From Prostheceraeus crozeri (taxonomy: Eukaryota; Platyhelminthes; Polycladida; Euryleptidae): 64,000 bases of DNA. Below are positions 20,434-32,600 of this stretch, piece by piece. The position numbers and the translations under genes were made by a program. The stretch is from assembly GCA_907163375.1 (NCBI GenBank), contig CAJQUW010010391.1:62001-126000 (forward strand), given 5' to 3'. The notes beneath the pieces were generated by a model, which saw only the letters and a program-made list of their open reading frames with translations, searched no databases and had not been told where the DNA came from. The number at the start of each line of letters is the position of its first letter. The stretch's first letter is position 1.

Positions 20434-21444
20434 CGGACTATCGATTTTCATGCCTTCCAATCGTGTCACACATCAACGTGCCACACATCATGCGTGAGCT
20501 TACATTCTCAGCTTTAAAATGAGCCATGATGGAGTGCATCGGTTATTGCATTTGTTCAGTAGTGCTCCAAGTAAGAAAATTGATCAATTTAAATTGCTAT
20601 TTTTCAAAAAGGAAACATGTGAGTATGATAATGAATCAGGCACGGGGAAAACGAACTTCTTCCGTGCTCTCTTTTAATACACTGGTCATCAAAATTAGTG
20701 ATACTGTGAAGTTATCACAAAATCATGACTCTTCTGACTGACAATGTTATATTCTCACTTTTTCATTAAAGATTATTATGTTTAGCTTCTTCAGAATCCT
20801 TGAGATGCAAGGAATTCGAATATGCAAGTTGCATTCAAAAAGTTCGATAGTTCTTTTTCAAACTTCTTCAACATTTTTCCTCATTGCCGGTAATGTACAC
20901 AAACAACAAATAAGGTGAACGAAGGTTCAAACTAAACAATTACCGAGGGCATGTCTTTGTGTCCTCTCATAGCGACTTACCTTGTTTGTGTCCCTTAGCG
21001 GCAATGAGAAAATATGTTGAAGAAGTTTGAAAAGGAACTATTGAACCCATTTGAATAAAACTTGAATATTCGCATTCCTTACCTCACAAGGATTTGGAAG
21101 ACACCTAGACATGAACATTTTTGATGAAAAAATGAGAATATAACATTTTCAGTCAAAAAAAGAGTCATAATTTTGTGATAACTTCACGATACCACTAATT
21201 TTTTCCTAGTTCACCGATTTTGATGACCACCATTTCAAACAAGAGTTCAGAAGATGCTCGTTACCTCCTTGCCTGATTCATTATTATACTCATATGCTTT
21301 CTTATTGAAGAAATTGCAATTTATGATTGAGCAATTTTCATATTTTGAGGAAATACATACTCGACTGACGCATAGCACGTTGATGTGCGGCACGATAGGA
21401 AAACATGAGAATCGATTGAATTTCAGAAAAATTTAGGTAGTCCG
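20434..21444. repeat. Foldback element with about 480-bp imperfect arms
   Basis: The left arm starts CGGACTATCGATTTTCATG and the right arm ends CATGAGAATCGATTGAA...TAGTCCG. Internal landmarks are mirrored in order: CACATCAACGTGCC, GAGTATGATAATGAATCAGG, GTCATCAAAATTAGTGATAC, GTGAAGTTATCACAAAAT, ATTCTCACTTTTTCATTAAA and CTTCTTCAACATTTTTCCTC. The centre is near 20930. Non-coding. It sits between the minus-strand PLE and the right half of the split LINE. No clear target duplication. Confidence 0.75.
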
Positions 21445-21900
21445 TTTCTATATTATCAACTCCGTAGCATGAAATCTGTGTAACGAAGCTTGAAAAATAG
21501 AAACATAACCGCAAGAATGGACAAAGTCTGTCATGATAACGATCTCGAATAACGAAGACGTAACCAAATGCGGCAACTATCGCACACAGGTACGTGTACA
21601 AATAACCGTTATCCATACGTCTGGAGAAATTGAAAACTGGTTGAACCATATTTGTCGAAAGAGCAAGCGGGGTTCAGACACAGCGCCAGTCCGTTGCAGT
21701 AAATCCTCAAACTAAAGCTGTTTTGTAGATTTCAAGAAGGCTTTCTACACTGCACGTCACGAAATGATATGATCGGTATGCAGGCTAAACTAACCAGGAC
21801 AGGTTTGAAGCATCTGTGCGAGCGGAAGAGTATTTAAGAAATGGTCTGTACAAGAGAAGCGCACACGACAAGGTATTCAGCTTCTTTGCTAGCATAATGA
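21445..21900 (+). pseudogene. LINE reverse transcriptase fragment (right half of the split LINE)
   Basis: Frames give LCNEA, a stop, KIET, a stop, PQEWTKSVMITISNNEDVTK, CGNYRTQ, then SKEQAGFRHSASPLQ and CRFQEGF/VDFKKAFYT-like sequence. This is the RT order PEEWTKS..IPI.KKGD...CNNYR.IS...SEEQAGFR...VDFKKAFDTV of APE-type LINEs. The two stops replace tryptophan codons; frameshifts occur as well. It continues the fragment at 4690-5041, missing about 20 residues between them. Confidence 0.7.
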
Positions 21901-22058
21901 TGATAACCGATGTTCAAGATCTATGTTTTATTGATAGCCAATGGCTTTGACTACATTTTGTGATTTGTTCAATGCATTTTAACTAAAAAATGACAAGTTC
22001 ACCAACCAGCATTTCTTGCTCTACAGAATTAAAGTAAGAGATATAAGGCTCGCCAATG
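21901..22058. other. Unassigned sequence before the giant foldback
   Basis: No recognisable content; it may be the end of the LINE remnant. Confidence 0.4.
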
Positions 22059-22064
22059 CTTCAT

Positions 22065-25000
22065 AGTAGTAATCCCGTAACAAAATCAAGTGCAAAATGA
22101 GGAGCAATGAGTCATCATGCTGACTCAGCCCCCCCCTCTGGAGAGAGGAAGGAAATGGCCAAGGATGTGCTGGGAGGAATGGGTCCGAGAGGAAGAAACT
22201 GTTCCCTACCCCCCCTCTGGAACGAGACTTCCAACTTTGGTTGTAGAGATCGTAGAAAGTCGTGTGATAGCTCATTTGAAAGCTATTAGTGAGAAAAATG
22301 CATTGGAAAGCTCAGATTGGTCTTATTTTCCTGGGTTTAGAGAGGAAAGTGGCAGGAAAACGCCAGAGTTAGAAAAAGGCAGGTTTTGGATGTTTTGGGA
22401 TGAGAAAGTCCATTTTTCGGCATGAAGGAGTGCTCGGATGGAAAAACGGAGTGCATATTCGGACGTTTTGGCCAATTTTGGGTCTAGCAACTTGATTTCA
22501 GGTCAACCGGAGAGAAAAAGTTCTGACCTCCCCCCTTTTGGAACGAGACTTCCAACTTTGGTTCTAGAGATCGTAGAAAGTCGTGCAATGGCTCGTTTGA
22601 AAGCTAAGAGTGAGAAAAATTCAGTGGAAGACACGGCTTGTTCATATCTGCCTTCGTTTGGATGTGAGAGTGACCTTAAGATTTTTGTCCATCACCAAAA
22701 AAACGACAGAGTTAGAATTTCTATGAAAATAGCTCTAGCGGGTGAACGAAGCCTCGTACGTAAAAACAGAGAACAGATTTGGAATCAGCGTGCCATTTTG
22801 CATCTAGAGGGTGAGTTTCAAGTGAATCGGAGAGAGAAAGTCGAAAATTTTCTTCACACTGGGTCTCTACACGGGATTTTTTCCTGAAAATGTTTAATTG
22901 TGGCCACCTTTGGCGATGAATAGCGGAGGATTGGAAGTGAATGAAGAGCTCGGGTTTCTTTTAGGAGCAAGAAAGCACTTTGTTCTCTAGGATCCTATCT
23001 TTTCAGATGCGTGGAAGGTTTCGTTTCCAAATGAGAGCATGTTGAATATCGAGTTTTTGCGCATTTTCCAAGATTTTGGAACTTTTGAAAATTTGAGTTT
23101 TTTGAGTTTTTTCATCTTGGCTTCTGGTCATCGTAGAGGGTCGAAGGATGTCTTAAATGAAAGGTGAGAGCAAGAAAACATGACTGTCAAAATTTGAAGT
23201 CAATCGGAGCACTAAAACCGGAGATAGACGTGTTTGAAGATTTGGATGATGGATATTGCCTCATCAGCTGATCGCCACAAACTATATAAGTGGAAACTCT
23301 ACTTGTGGAAATCAGTTCTCCCCCCGACTGGGTTGGGGTAGGTGAACTCCGATGATAGCATCGGACATTCCAAATTTCAGCAAACCGACTTAGAAAATTT
23401 CAATGCTGATATCAACTAAGGCGTCAGACTTAAAGGTTCGCCAGGAGATGGCCTTCGTCTCCAGGCCATAAAAGATTCCAAAACTTTAAAGGCTTGTAAC
23501 TTTGCTTCTACAAGTCCGTTTGACTTGATTCAAAAAATGTTCGATCGCTATTGATCAGACCTATACAATTTCGTAAGTAGTGCTGAATGCTGTAAATTTA
23601 AATTCATTATTTTTGGAGTTTTTCTGGGATTTTCGACCTTGCTGAAGTCAATGAAGGCATGGTTAAGTGTGTACGAGTCAGTCTTTCTCATGTCTTTACA
23701 TTATACAAGCGGCTTTTCACTGAAAGTGAGCATGACACGGAGAGTTTTGCTGTAATATTCCACTGACAGGGTGTTTCTTCAGGACGGCGGATGATGCCGT
23801 AGTGATAAGTGTGGCAAGGGAGTGTGTAATATTTTAGACCTAAACCGCTGGGGCAACTCATGTTTGGCATTTGACACAGTTCTCAACGTAGCACTTTGAA
23901 CGCCAATCGGTTGAGTCATAGCTTTCTTGTCATGGGTGGCATCTAAACATCTCCATTGCAAAACGCTTGTGAATCACGGCTTGTTATCCCTCTCTACGGC
24001 TTGCTGTCAGCTGATCAAAGTCTGCCAACATCCTGTAAATAACTCCACCGGTTTTCATGTCTGGCTATCAAGTCATTGACGGTGCAAGTCACGGAGATTT
24101 TCGGTGTCATACTTCCTGTTGGTGGGCGTTCTTTCGAGACAGCGGTTAAGTCCGTAGCGATGAGCACTGCACGGGACGTGGGCAATGGTAATCCTTGTGA
24201 AGCCTCTCTGTGTCATGTCTCCAAGTGGTTGCTTTTCGTCTCAACGTTGTACTCTGACCGCCAGGGCGACATTTAGCTATCTGCCATAGGTTACCTCATA
24301 AAATCTCAATTGCACTTGTCTCCCGATAGTTGGCCATACATGCAAGAATCAACCATGCGTTCTGCTTGTCTCTATCACGGAGACGAAATGATCAATGGAA
24401 TGAAAGGGTCATTCATGCGCCAAAACCCAATCACACGCTCATTTCTCTCTACGCCAGTGAACAAGCTCTTGTGAATGTAGTCAGAAATTTACCATGTTGT
24501 CAAATATAAATAGTTTTACTGCAACACAGGTTGATGTATGCTTAAAAAGTTTGATCATGACGTTTTATGAAACACAAATGTCATAAAATGTAAGCGTTGG
24601 TGTAGTCAAATAGTTTTACCGCAACGCACGTTTGTGAAAGTAAAGTTTGATCATTGAAGTTTTGTGACTGACCGAACTCATCACAGCACTAGAAAGTTTT
24701 ATCGAGTAGGTTTTACTGCACAGTGTAGATTGTCTTGTAAGTTACTTTCACAGTGTTAGAAAGTTTTATTGGAGACAGTTGCCAAATGTTCCCTTATTAG
24801 AAAATTCAAACTTCATGACTGTTAGATTGCTGAATACTTCATCAGGTTTACTAAAAGCAGTTTTCTACTGCAGTGAGACTAAGAGTTTAGAATGTTATAT
24901 GAAAACAGTGTTCACCACAGCACTAGAAAGTTTTACTGCACTGTGTAGATAGTTTCACATTGTTAAAGGGTCTTATAGTAAGCGTTGAATGTTTTATAAA

Positions 25001-26679
25001 ACCATGTAAAGTCTTGTCACAAACGTTGAGTGGGTGTGATAGCTAGTTCCATGACATTGAATCCCGTGGGTCCTAAAGTCCATAATCCAAGGATAGGGTC
25101 CTCTACGGTTGGATTTAGGGGTTTACGGATTAGGGATTTAGGGTTTTATATCACATGCGCTAACCGTTCGTGTAGAATACGTGAAGCACATGCTCACTTA
25201 AAAGTCTAAACGCAAACGTTGAAAAAGTTTTGTAAAATGTTTCTGCAGTCACACTCGCTAGCGTACCAGCTTTACTAAATGTGTTGTTTGCCTCTATCAA
25301 ATTGAATGCGAGTGTAGACTGTTTTGTAAATTAAGGCAGTCTTAAACGTTTCTGCAGTCTGCATCGACAGCATACAAGTATACACATAGCAACCTGTAAC
25401 GTTGTAAGTCGAATGCATATGAGTTAGGAAACACTCAAAGCATGTGTGAGATAAATTCAACCTGCTAGATCAAGTGAAACACAAAAATGTCACAACTGTT
25501 TTACAGGAAACTTGTAAAGGAGAACTGTGTATAGAGAACCTTTACACTCATCATAGACAGATGAACATATATTGTAACTTCAACTATCTGACATTCAAAT
25601 GAAATTCGTAAACATGAACCGTTGTGTAAGAAACTTTATGACAATAACTTTATGTTGGTAAAACTTTCATAGATTGCAGCCGCGTTTACAGTTGATATAA
25701 GAACCAGTAGAAACGCGTAAGTCTGAGATGCAGTTCAACGACTCGACCACTGAACTAACAAAATGAACAAGTCTGTGTAAATGACCATGACACGTTCATC
25801 AGTAGAAAACAGCAAAGCATGCAATGTCATTGAATGATCAAGACTGAGTGACACGTCAGTGGAATTATTTCATGAGTATGAAACAGCGAACATCACATTA
25901 GGACTGTCCATGAGCATTAGAGGTTAGAATCAAAGTTTGCCTTTCATGTACATGACAAATGAATACGTGTCTCATTTCTAAACGAATCGTGCGTTGCTTG
26001 TAGAATCAACATTGAAACTTGCATCAAGTGATCCGTGGGAATGCAGACGATGTGAAAATGACACACAAATTGACATTTAACATTGCTTGCAATATTCAAC
26101 ACGCTGCCATTCAAAAGCAACTAAAATGTTTATCATAAAACCCATCAGTGAAACAGATGTTCCCTTCCTGTGCACACAAAGAATCACGAGTGCACTCAGT
26201 CGCCTGTCTGTCGCGCTACCCCTCAGCAGATAGAGTAGAACACAAAGATGAATGATAACCCTCTCTCTCTCTCTCTCTGTCTGGCACCAGTCTGTCACGT
26301 TAAACACATTGAATGTTCTATCGCATTTGTCCAACGAGCAAGGATGCAGGAACGCATCGTCATCTCAGACCTCCCACCTAGCTGATTCCCACACAGCTCA
26401 TTGCTATCGCGCCGGAAGGGAGATTCACGCGATAAATGCATCTAAGTTTGTTGAGTGGTTGAGGATGGCAGTCAATGAAAATATGTCTTCCCTTTTCTTC
26501 CTCCAACCATAAGTTTAGAGTGATTTGATTGCGCGAACCAGACATTTGAAAGGCTGTATCATTCTCATATAAAGCAGAGTCTCTTGCATTTCACTATCAT
26601 AGTCATGTCCGATAAGCCGAGAGCGTGTGTGATGCCATTTCGCATCGTACATCGTGGAGAAGAATTCCACAGTGATATC
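22065..26679. repeat. Left inverted arm of the giant foldback
   Basis: The outer 0.9 kb is purine-rich and contains diverged tandem copies of a block starting ACGAGACTTCCAACTTTGG (about 22219 and 22543). Then come a unique block (22900-23640), a block with ATTTTCGGTGTCATACTTCC (24093), a private stretch (about 24245-24410) not in the right arm, a region with repeated AGAAAGTTTTA words (24500-25000), and TTTAGGG-like repeats (25080-25155). A stretch at about 25270-25800 is largely missing from the right arm. A CT run (26262-26279) and a CA run (26690-26712, just outside) are also seen. Apparent small frames here are by-products of the repeats. Confidence 0.75.
25080..25155. repeat. TTTAGGG-like short repeats, left arm
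   Basis: Words GGATTTAGGG, GGATTAGGG and GGATTTAGGG occur close together; the inverse (CCCTAAATCC) appears at about 30620-30665, and related copies at 28150-28215 and 28615-28640. Irregular spacing argues against a true telomeric array. Confidence 0.55.
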
Positions 26680-29543
26680 CTCACCGTAGATACACACACA
26701 CATACGCACACACGGAATGTGTATGCAACGACTATTTTTCCTACTATCATGCCCTATGAATACATTCCTTCAAATATAAAAAGAACCCAAGTTAGAAAGT
26801 CATGACACCTACCCAACCGGATACAAAGAAGAAAACACACACACAGGCAGACAGAGGGAAAAAGAATATTAAGAAAAAATATTAGATGGCAACTGACCAG
26901 ATTGATAAGTATGCTGCTTCATGCGTATTATGAAAACATTTACGACAAATATACGGAGACTTAACACTATTTCTCGATGTATCAACCTTCCATTTATGAA
27001 TATCAATTCAACTATTCATTCAACATAACATACAATGTGAAGTCTATCAATGATCAAGTCTTACTTACATAAGCTTTCAGATGTAAATCAACTGTGATAC
27101 TTTAACTTGCACTTACATATAACAACTATTTCGTGTGTTCTATCCTATGCACTAAAAACCTACAACGACATTTATTCTATTACACATTGAATCTGTAGAC
27201 ATGATGCATTACATTAAATCCTCGATAACAAATACTATCATAAAACCTTTAGCAGTAGCTGACTTAAAACTTGTCCTGATTCCCACATTAATGTCATCAG
27301 TTATTCTTCTATCACATACTCATCAATATGAAAGGCTTGCATTTACTTAACTCTTCATATATTCGTGTCACTTAGTTGCTTTTGGAAATAGCTTTTCATG
27401 TACAGTTGGCACAACCCATACTCCAGTCATTACATGCTATTCATACTTTCGCACACATAGTGCCTTGTCTCCATCAACAAATCACTTCTATATGACTTTC
27501 ACGTGAACTACGTTCATAAACCAACAGTCCTAGTGCCGTGTGATTATATATCGAAATGGTACTGTTGTTTATTCCAACTATGTCACTGATTCAAACAGTT
27601 TAGTTTACTACCTATTCATTAAACTTTGCAATCTCAATCTTTGCTTTCGTCGAATATGATCCTCCAGTTTACATGCAACAACTATGATATGTGTTCTATC
27701 TTATACACTCAACCAGTAGAGACATTCATTCGGTTACATCCATGAACATGACGTGATAATATTCATATCATCTCAAAACCTTTTAACAGCGCTTGTCTTC
27801 AAACATATGCTGAATCCCACATAGCTTGTTTGTTACACTACCGATTCATTTCAATGCGAGCTAATCTTGCATCACCCATTTAATGCGACATAACTTTTCA
27901 CTTTACTTATTCCTACAATCCTACTACCATGTGTTCTAAACTTCATGAGATCCCTTTCACTTCTATCTCACACTTTATTCATCATATAATCAAGTGAATG
28001 AAATTGATGATACATTATCTGACTAAACGCATTCAGCTACATTCTACATGAACAGACATTGCTAACATGGATATATAAAACGCTAGGTCTTGTCATAGGG
28101 TTGACTATGCTATGGACTTAGTGATTTATCTATGTAACTTACATTTTTAAAACGGTAAATCCCTAAATCTAAACACTGGGACACCTATCCTATGGATTTA
28201 GGGATTTAGGAGTTTTGCTGTATAATTTAGTAAACTTATGTCTCTGTCAGCATACGACTTTTAAAATACAACACTGACTGATGAATGATGTTCATATATT
28301 CCTAGCTTGGATAACAAGAAACTTTCATGCGTTGACTATTATATATTTTCCTCATCTACTCTTTACACACTTATTATTCCAGTCACTAAGATACATACAA
28401 CTCTTCTATTGAACAAGCATCAATCACCTTTCAGCTGACCACATCAAATGTAAAGTGTACAACATAATGAGTAGGTAACTATCACTTATCAACGATATGA
28501 AACCTGTCTTTTCACCATGAAATAAATTCTTGCCTCCAAAGTCATTTTAAAAAGCGAACATATGCATCACGTATTCTACACTAAAAGAGATCGTTCATTT
28601 CTGTTATATAAAACCCTAAATCCCTATATCCAACGGTAGGTAACCCTACCACTTAGATGATGGACTTTAGCAATATATAGGTAAAGTATAAATTAAGTGA
28701 CAAGCATTTCAGTGTTTGTAAGATAGGTAAAGTATGAAATATAGTCACAAGCATTTCACTGTTTATAAAGTTAGATATAAAGTTGATGTTTGTAAAGTTT
28801 TAAATCATGTTAGAATCCTTTCAGTGTTCGTACAGTTAGAGATAATAGGTCTAACAAGCACGTTAGAATGTTGTTTATACTGAGATCTAAGGATATGACG
28901 GTTACATTAGAATTCAAGTGATTGAATGTCATCTTAATGAAGATAGACATGTGTTTATGGCTGCATGTGGTGCAAGTTCGGCTTCCCTTCATTCCATTTC
29001 ATCACTTGTCCTTCCTCTCTGCATTCCATATCCGAAGATATGTGTCGGGCTTGGGACCGCTTTAGCTGCATTAGAAGGAAGTTCTTATAAGAACTCATAA
29101 TGCATTCACGAGGAAGTGTGGTGAAACAGTGTGCTGTATGTGTGCATGATGATTTTATGAACTAAAGAACGCCCATCACTCACTCCATCACTGAAAGAAA
29201 ACATGAACGAGTTGAGATGACAGCCATTCCTATGCATGTGTAAAACTCTTACTTCATCATCTGATATCACAATGACATCCTCACCCGCTACCACTTCCTC
29301 ACTTTCCGAGTCCTCACTCCACATCATCTCCTCTCTTTCCACCGTCTTGGCTTCGCTCGTCATCGCCCCGGCCTCATTCGTCACCATCTCGGCCTCACTC
29401 GCCACCGTCTCGACCTCACTCGCCACCGTCTCGACCTCACTTTCCGCCGTCTCCATCTCTTGCCGTAGTCGACGGCTCATGTCCTCATTCATGGTGAAGT
29501 ATGAATAATACTTCACGAATTCCACAGTGATATCTTCATCGGA
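26680..29543. other. Central spacer of the giant foldback
   Basis: Mostly G-poor, AT-rich sequence (26880-28480) without frames. At 28540-28680 a diverged copy of the arm region with CACGTATTCTACAC and CCCTAAATCC appears in the orientation of the right arm. About 28950-29235 is an inverted match of 31640-31980 in the right arm, so the centre is itself partly built from arm material. It includes the 3' part of the minus-strand frame below. Confidence 0.6.
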
Positions 29544-29639
29544 GATATCACTGTGGAATTCTTCTCCACGATGTACGATGCGAAATGGCATCACACACGC
29601 TCTCGGCTTATCGGACATGACTATGATAGTGAAATGCAA
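29106..29639 (-). CDS. Acidic protein of unknown function with SUMO-interaction-like motif
   Basis: An open frame of 177 codons on the minus strand, crossing from right arm into the spacer. From the second methionine (29615) it reads MSDKPRACVMPFRIVHRGEE, then a glutamate-rich segment with repeats of EVETVAS and related ASEAEMV/TSEAKTV units, then MMWSEDSESEEVV and DVIVISDDE. The last resembles a SUMO-interaction motif (hydrophobic core followed by acids). GTAAGAG follows directly after DDE and TTTTCTTTCAG lies about 62 nt on, so a small intron or a 3' exon boundary is possible; splicing there would bring a stop at once. The first 35 residues also occur in the left arm (from 26584) with a different continuation. 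No homology recognised; it may not be expressed. Confidence 0.4.
   Translation of the reverse strand: MHFTIIVMSDKPRACVMPFRIVHRGEEFHSDISDEDITVEFVKYYSYFTMNEDMSRRLRQEMETAESEVETVASEVETVASEAEMVTNEAGAMTSEAKTVEREEMMWSEDSESEEVVAGEDVIVISDDEVRVLHMHRNGCHLNSFMFSFSDGVSDGRSLVHKIIMHTYSTLFHHTSS
29517..29561. repeat. Perfect 18-bp hairpin at the inner end of the right arm
   Basis: GAATTCCACAGTGATATC is followed by a 9-nt loop and its exact inverse GATATCACTGTGGAATTC. The same 18-mer lies at the inner end of the left arm (about 26662-26679). It marks the inner arm boundary and lies within the frame at 29106-29639. Confidence 0.75.
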
Positions 29640-32600
29640 GAGACTCTGCTTTATATGAGAATGATACAGCCTTTCAAATGTCTGGTTCGCGCAATCAAAT
29701 CACTCTAAACTTATGGTTGGAGGAAGAAAAGGGAAGACATATTTTCATTGACTGCCATCCTCAACCACTCAACAAACTTAGATGCATTTATCGCGTGAAT
29801 CTCCCTTCCGGCGCGATAGCAATGAGCTGTGTGGAATCAGCTAGGTGGGAGGTATGAGATGACGATGCGTTCCTGCATCCTTGCTCGTTGGACAAATGCG
29901 ATAGAACATTCAATGTGTTTAACGTGACAGACTGGTGCCAGACAGAGAGAGAGAGAGAGCGTTATCATTCATCTGTGTGTTCTACTCTATCTGCTGAGGG
30001 GTAGCGCGACAGACAGGCGACTGAGTGCACTCGTGATTCTTTGTGTGCACAGGAAGGGAACATCTGTTTCACTGATGGGTTTTATGATAAACATTTTAGT
30101 TGCTTTTGAATGGCAGCGTGTTTAATATTGCAAGCAATGTTAAATGTCAATTTGTGTGTCATTTTCACATCGTCTGCATTCCCACGGATCACTTGATGCA
30201 GGTTTCAATGTTGATTCTACAAGCAACGCACGATTCGTTTAGAAATGAGACACGTATTCATTTGTCATGTACATGAAAGGCAAACTTTGATTCTAAACTC
30301 TAATGCTCATGGACAGTCCTAATGTAATGTTCGCTGTTTCATACTAATGAAATAATTCCACTGACGTGTCACTCAGTCTTGATCATTCAATGACATTGCA
30401 TGCTTTGCTGTTTTCCTACTGACTTTCTTACGACTTATTTACAAAACATTCTACACTCGCATTCAATTTGATAGAGGCAAACAACACATTTAGTAAAGCT
30501 GGTACGCTAGCGAGTGTGACTGCAGAAACATTTTACAAAACTTTTTCAACGTTTGCGTTTAGACTTTTAAGTGAACATGTGCTTCACGTATTCTACACGA
30601 ACGGTTAGCGCATGTGATATAAAACCCTAAATCCCTAATCCGTAAATCCCTAAATCCAACCGTAGAGGACCCTATCCTTGGATTATGGACTTTAGGACCC
30701 ACGGGATTCAATGTCATGGAACTATCTATCACACCCACTCAAAGTTTGTGACAAGACTTTACCTGGTTTTATAAAACATTCAACGCTTACTATAAGACCC
30801 TTTAACGCTGTGAAACTATCTACACAGTGCAGTAAAACTTTCTAGTGCTGTGGTGAACACTGTTTTCATATAACATTCTAAACTCTTAGTCTCACTGCAG
30901 TAGAAAACTGCTTTTAGTAAACCTGATGAAGTATTCAGCAATCTAACAGTCATGAAGTTTGAATTTTCTAATAAGGGAACATTTGGCAACTGTCTCTAAT
31001 AAAACTTTCTAACACTGTGAAAGTAACTTACAAGACAATCTACACTGTGCAGTAAAACCTATTCGATAAAACTTTCTAGTGCTGTGATAAGTTCGGTCAG
31101 TCATAAAACTTCAATGATCAAACTTTGTTTTCACAAACGTGCGTTGCGGTAAAACTATTTGACTACACCAACGCTTACATTTTATGACATTTGTGTTTCA
31201 TAAAACGTCATGATCAAACTTTCTAAGCATACATCAACCTGTGTTGCAGTAAAACTTTTTTACAACATGATATACTTTCTGACTACAATCACGAATAAAA
31301 CGTCGATGATCAAACTTTACTTTCTCAAACGTGTGTAACGGTACAACTATTTGACTACACCAAACGTTGCTTTTGCAAACCATGACACACTTTCCAACGA
31401 CACTCACAAATAAACTTCAATGATCAAACTTTACTTTCTCAAACCAGTGTCGCGGTAAATCTATTTGACCAAACTAGCGCGTACATTTTATGACATTTAT
31501 GTTTCATAAAACGTCATGATCAAACTTTACAAGTATACATCAACCTGTGTTGCAGTAAAACTATTTGTATTTGACAACATGATAAAGTTTCTGACTACAT
31601 TCACAAGAGCTTGTTCACTAGCGTAGAGAGAAATGAGCGTGTGGTTGGGTGTGGCGCATGAACATAGGAATGGCTGTCATCTCAACTCGTTCATGTTTTC
31701 TTTCAGTGATAGAGTGAGTGATGGGCGTTCTTTAGTTCATAAAATCATCATGCACACATACAGCACACTGTTTCACCACATTTCCTCGTGAATGCATCAT
31801 GAGTTCTTATAAGAACTTCCTTCCAATGCAGCTAAAGCGGTCCCAAGCCCGACACATATCTTCGGATATGGAATCCAGAGAGGAAGGACAAATGATGACA
31901 TGGAATGAAGGAAAGCCGAACTTGCACCACATGCAGCCATAAACACAAACACAGAGAGGATTCACAAGGATTACCATTGCCCACGTCCCGTGCAGTGCTC
32001 ATCGCTACGGACTTCACAGCTGTCTCGAAAGAACGCCCACGAACAGGAAGTATGACACCGAAAATCTCCGTGACTTGCACCGTCAATGACTTGATAGCCA
32101 GACATGAAAACCGGTGGAGTTATTTACAAGAGTTTGGCAGACTTTGATCAGGATCAGCTGATAGCAAGCCGTAGAGAGGGATAACAAGCCGTGATTCACA
32201 AGCGTTTTGCAATGGAGATGTTTAGATGCCACCCATGACAAGAAAGCTAAGACTCAACCGATTGGCGTTCAAAGTGCTACGTTGAGAACTGTGTCAAATG
32301 CCCAACATGAGTTGCCCCAGCGGTTTTGGTCTAGAACATCTCTCCGTGTCATGCTCACTTTCAGTGAAAAGCCGCTTGTACAATGTAAAGACATGAGAAA
32401 GACTGGCTCGTACACACTTAACCATGCCTTCATTGACTTCAGCAGGGTCGAAAATCCCAGAAAAACTCCAAAAATAATGAATTTAAATTTACAGCATTCA
32501 GCACTACTTACGAAATTGTATAGGTCTGATCAATAGCGATCGAACATTTTTTGAATCAAGTCAAACGGACTTGTAGAAGCAAAGTTACAAGCCTTTAAAG

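Noticed and set aside
22107-22887. Open frames of 60-149 codons in the purine-rich outer arms (with inverted equals at 33197-33919)
   Set aside because: The protein similarity between them (for example GTRLPTLV.EIVESR) is a by-product of diverged tandem DNA repeats; no protein family is recognisable and frames are closed at each repeat boundary.
25080-25155. Interstitial telomere
   Set aside because: Units vary in length and spacing and are present symmetrically in the foldback; a true telomeric remnant would be a regular array.
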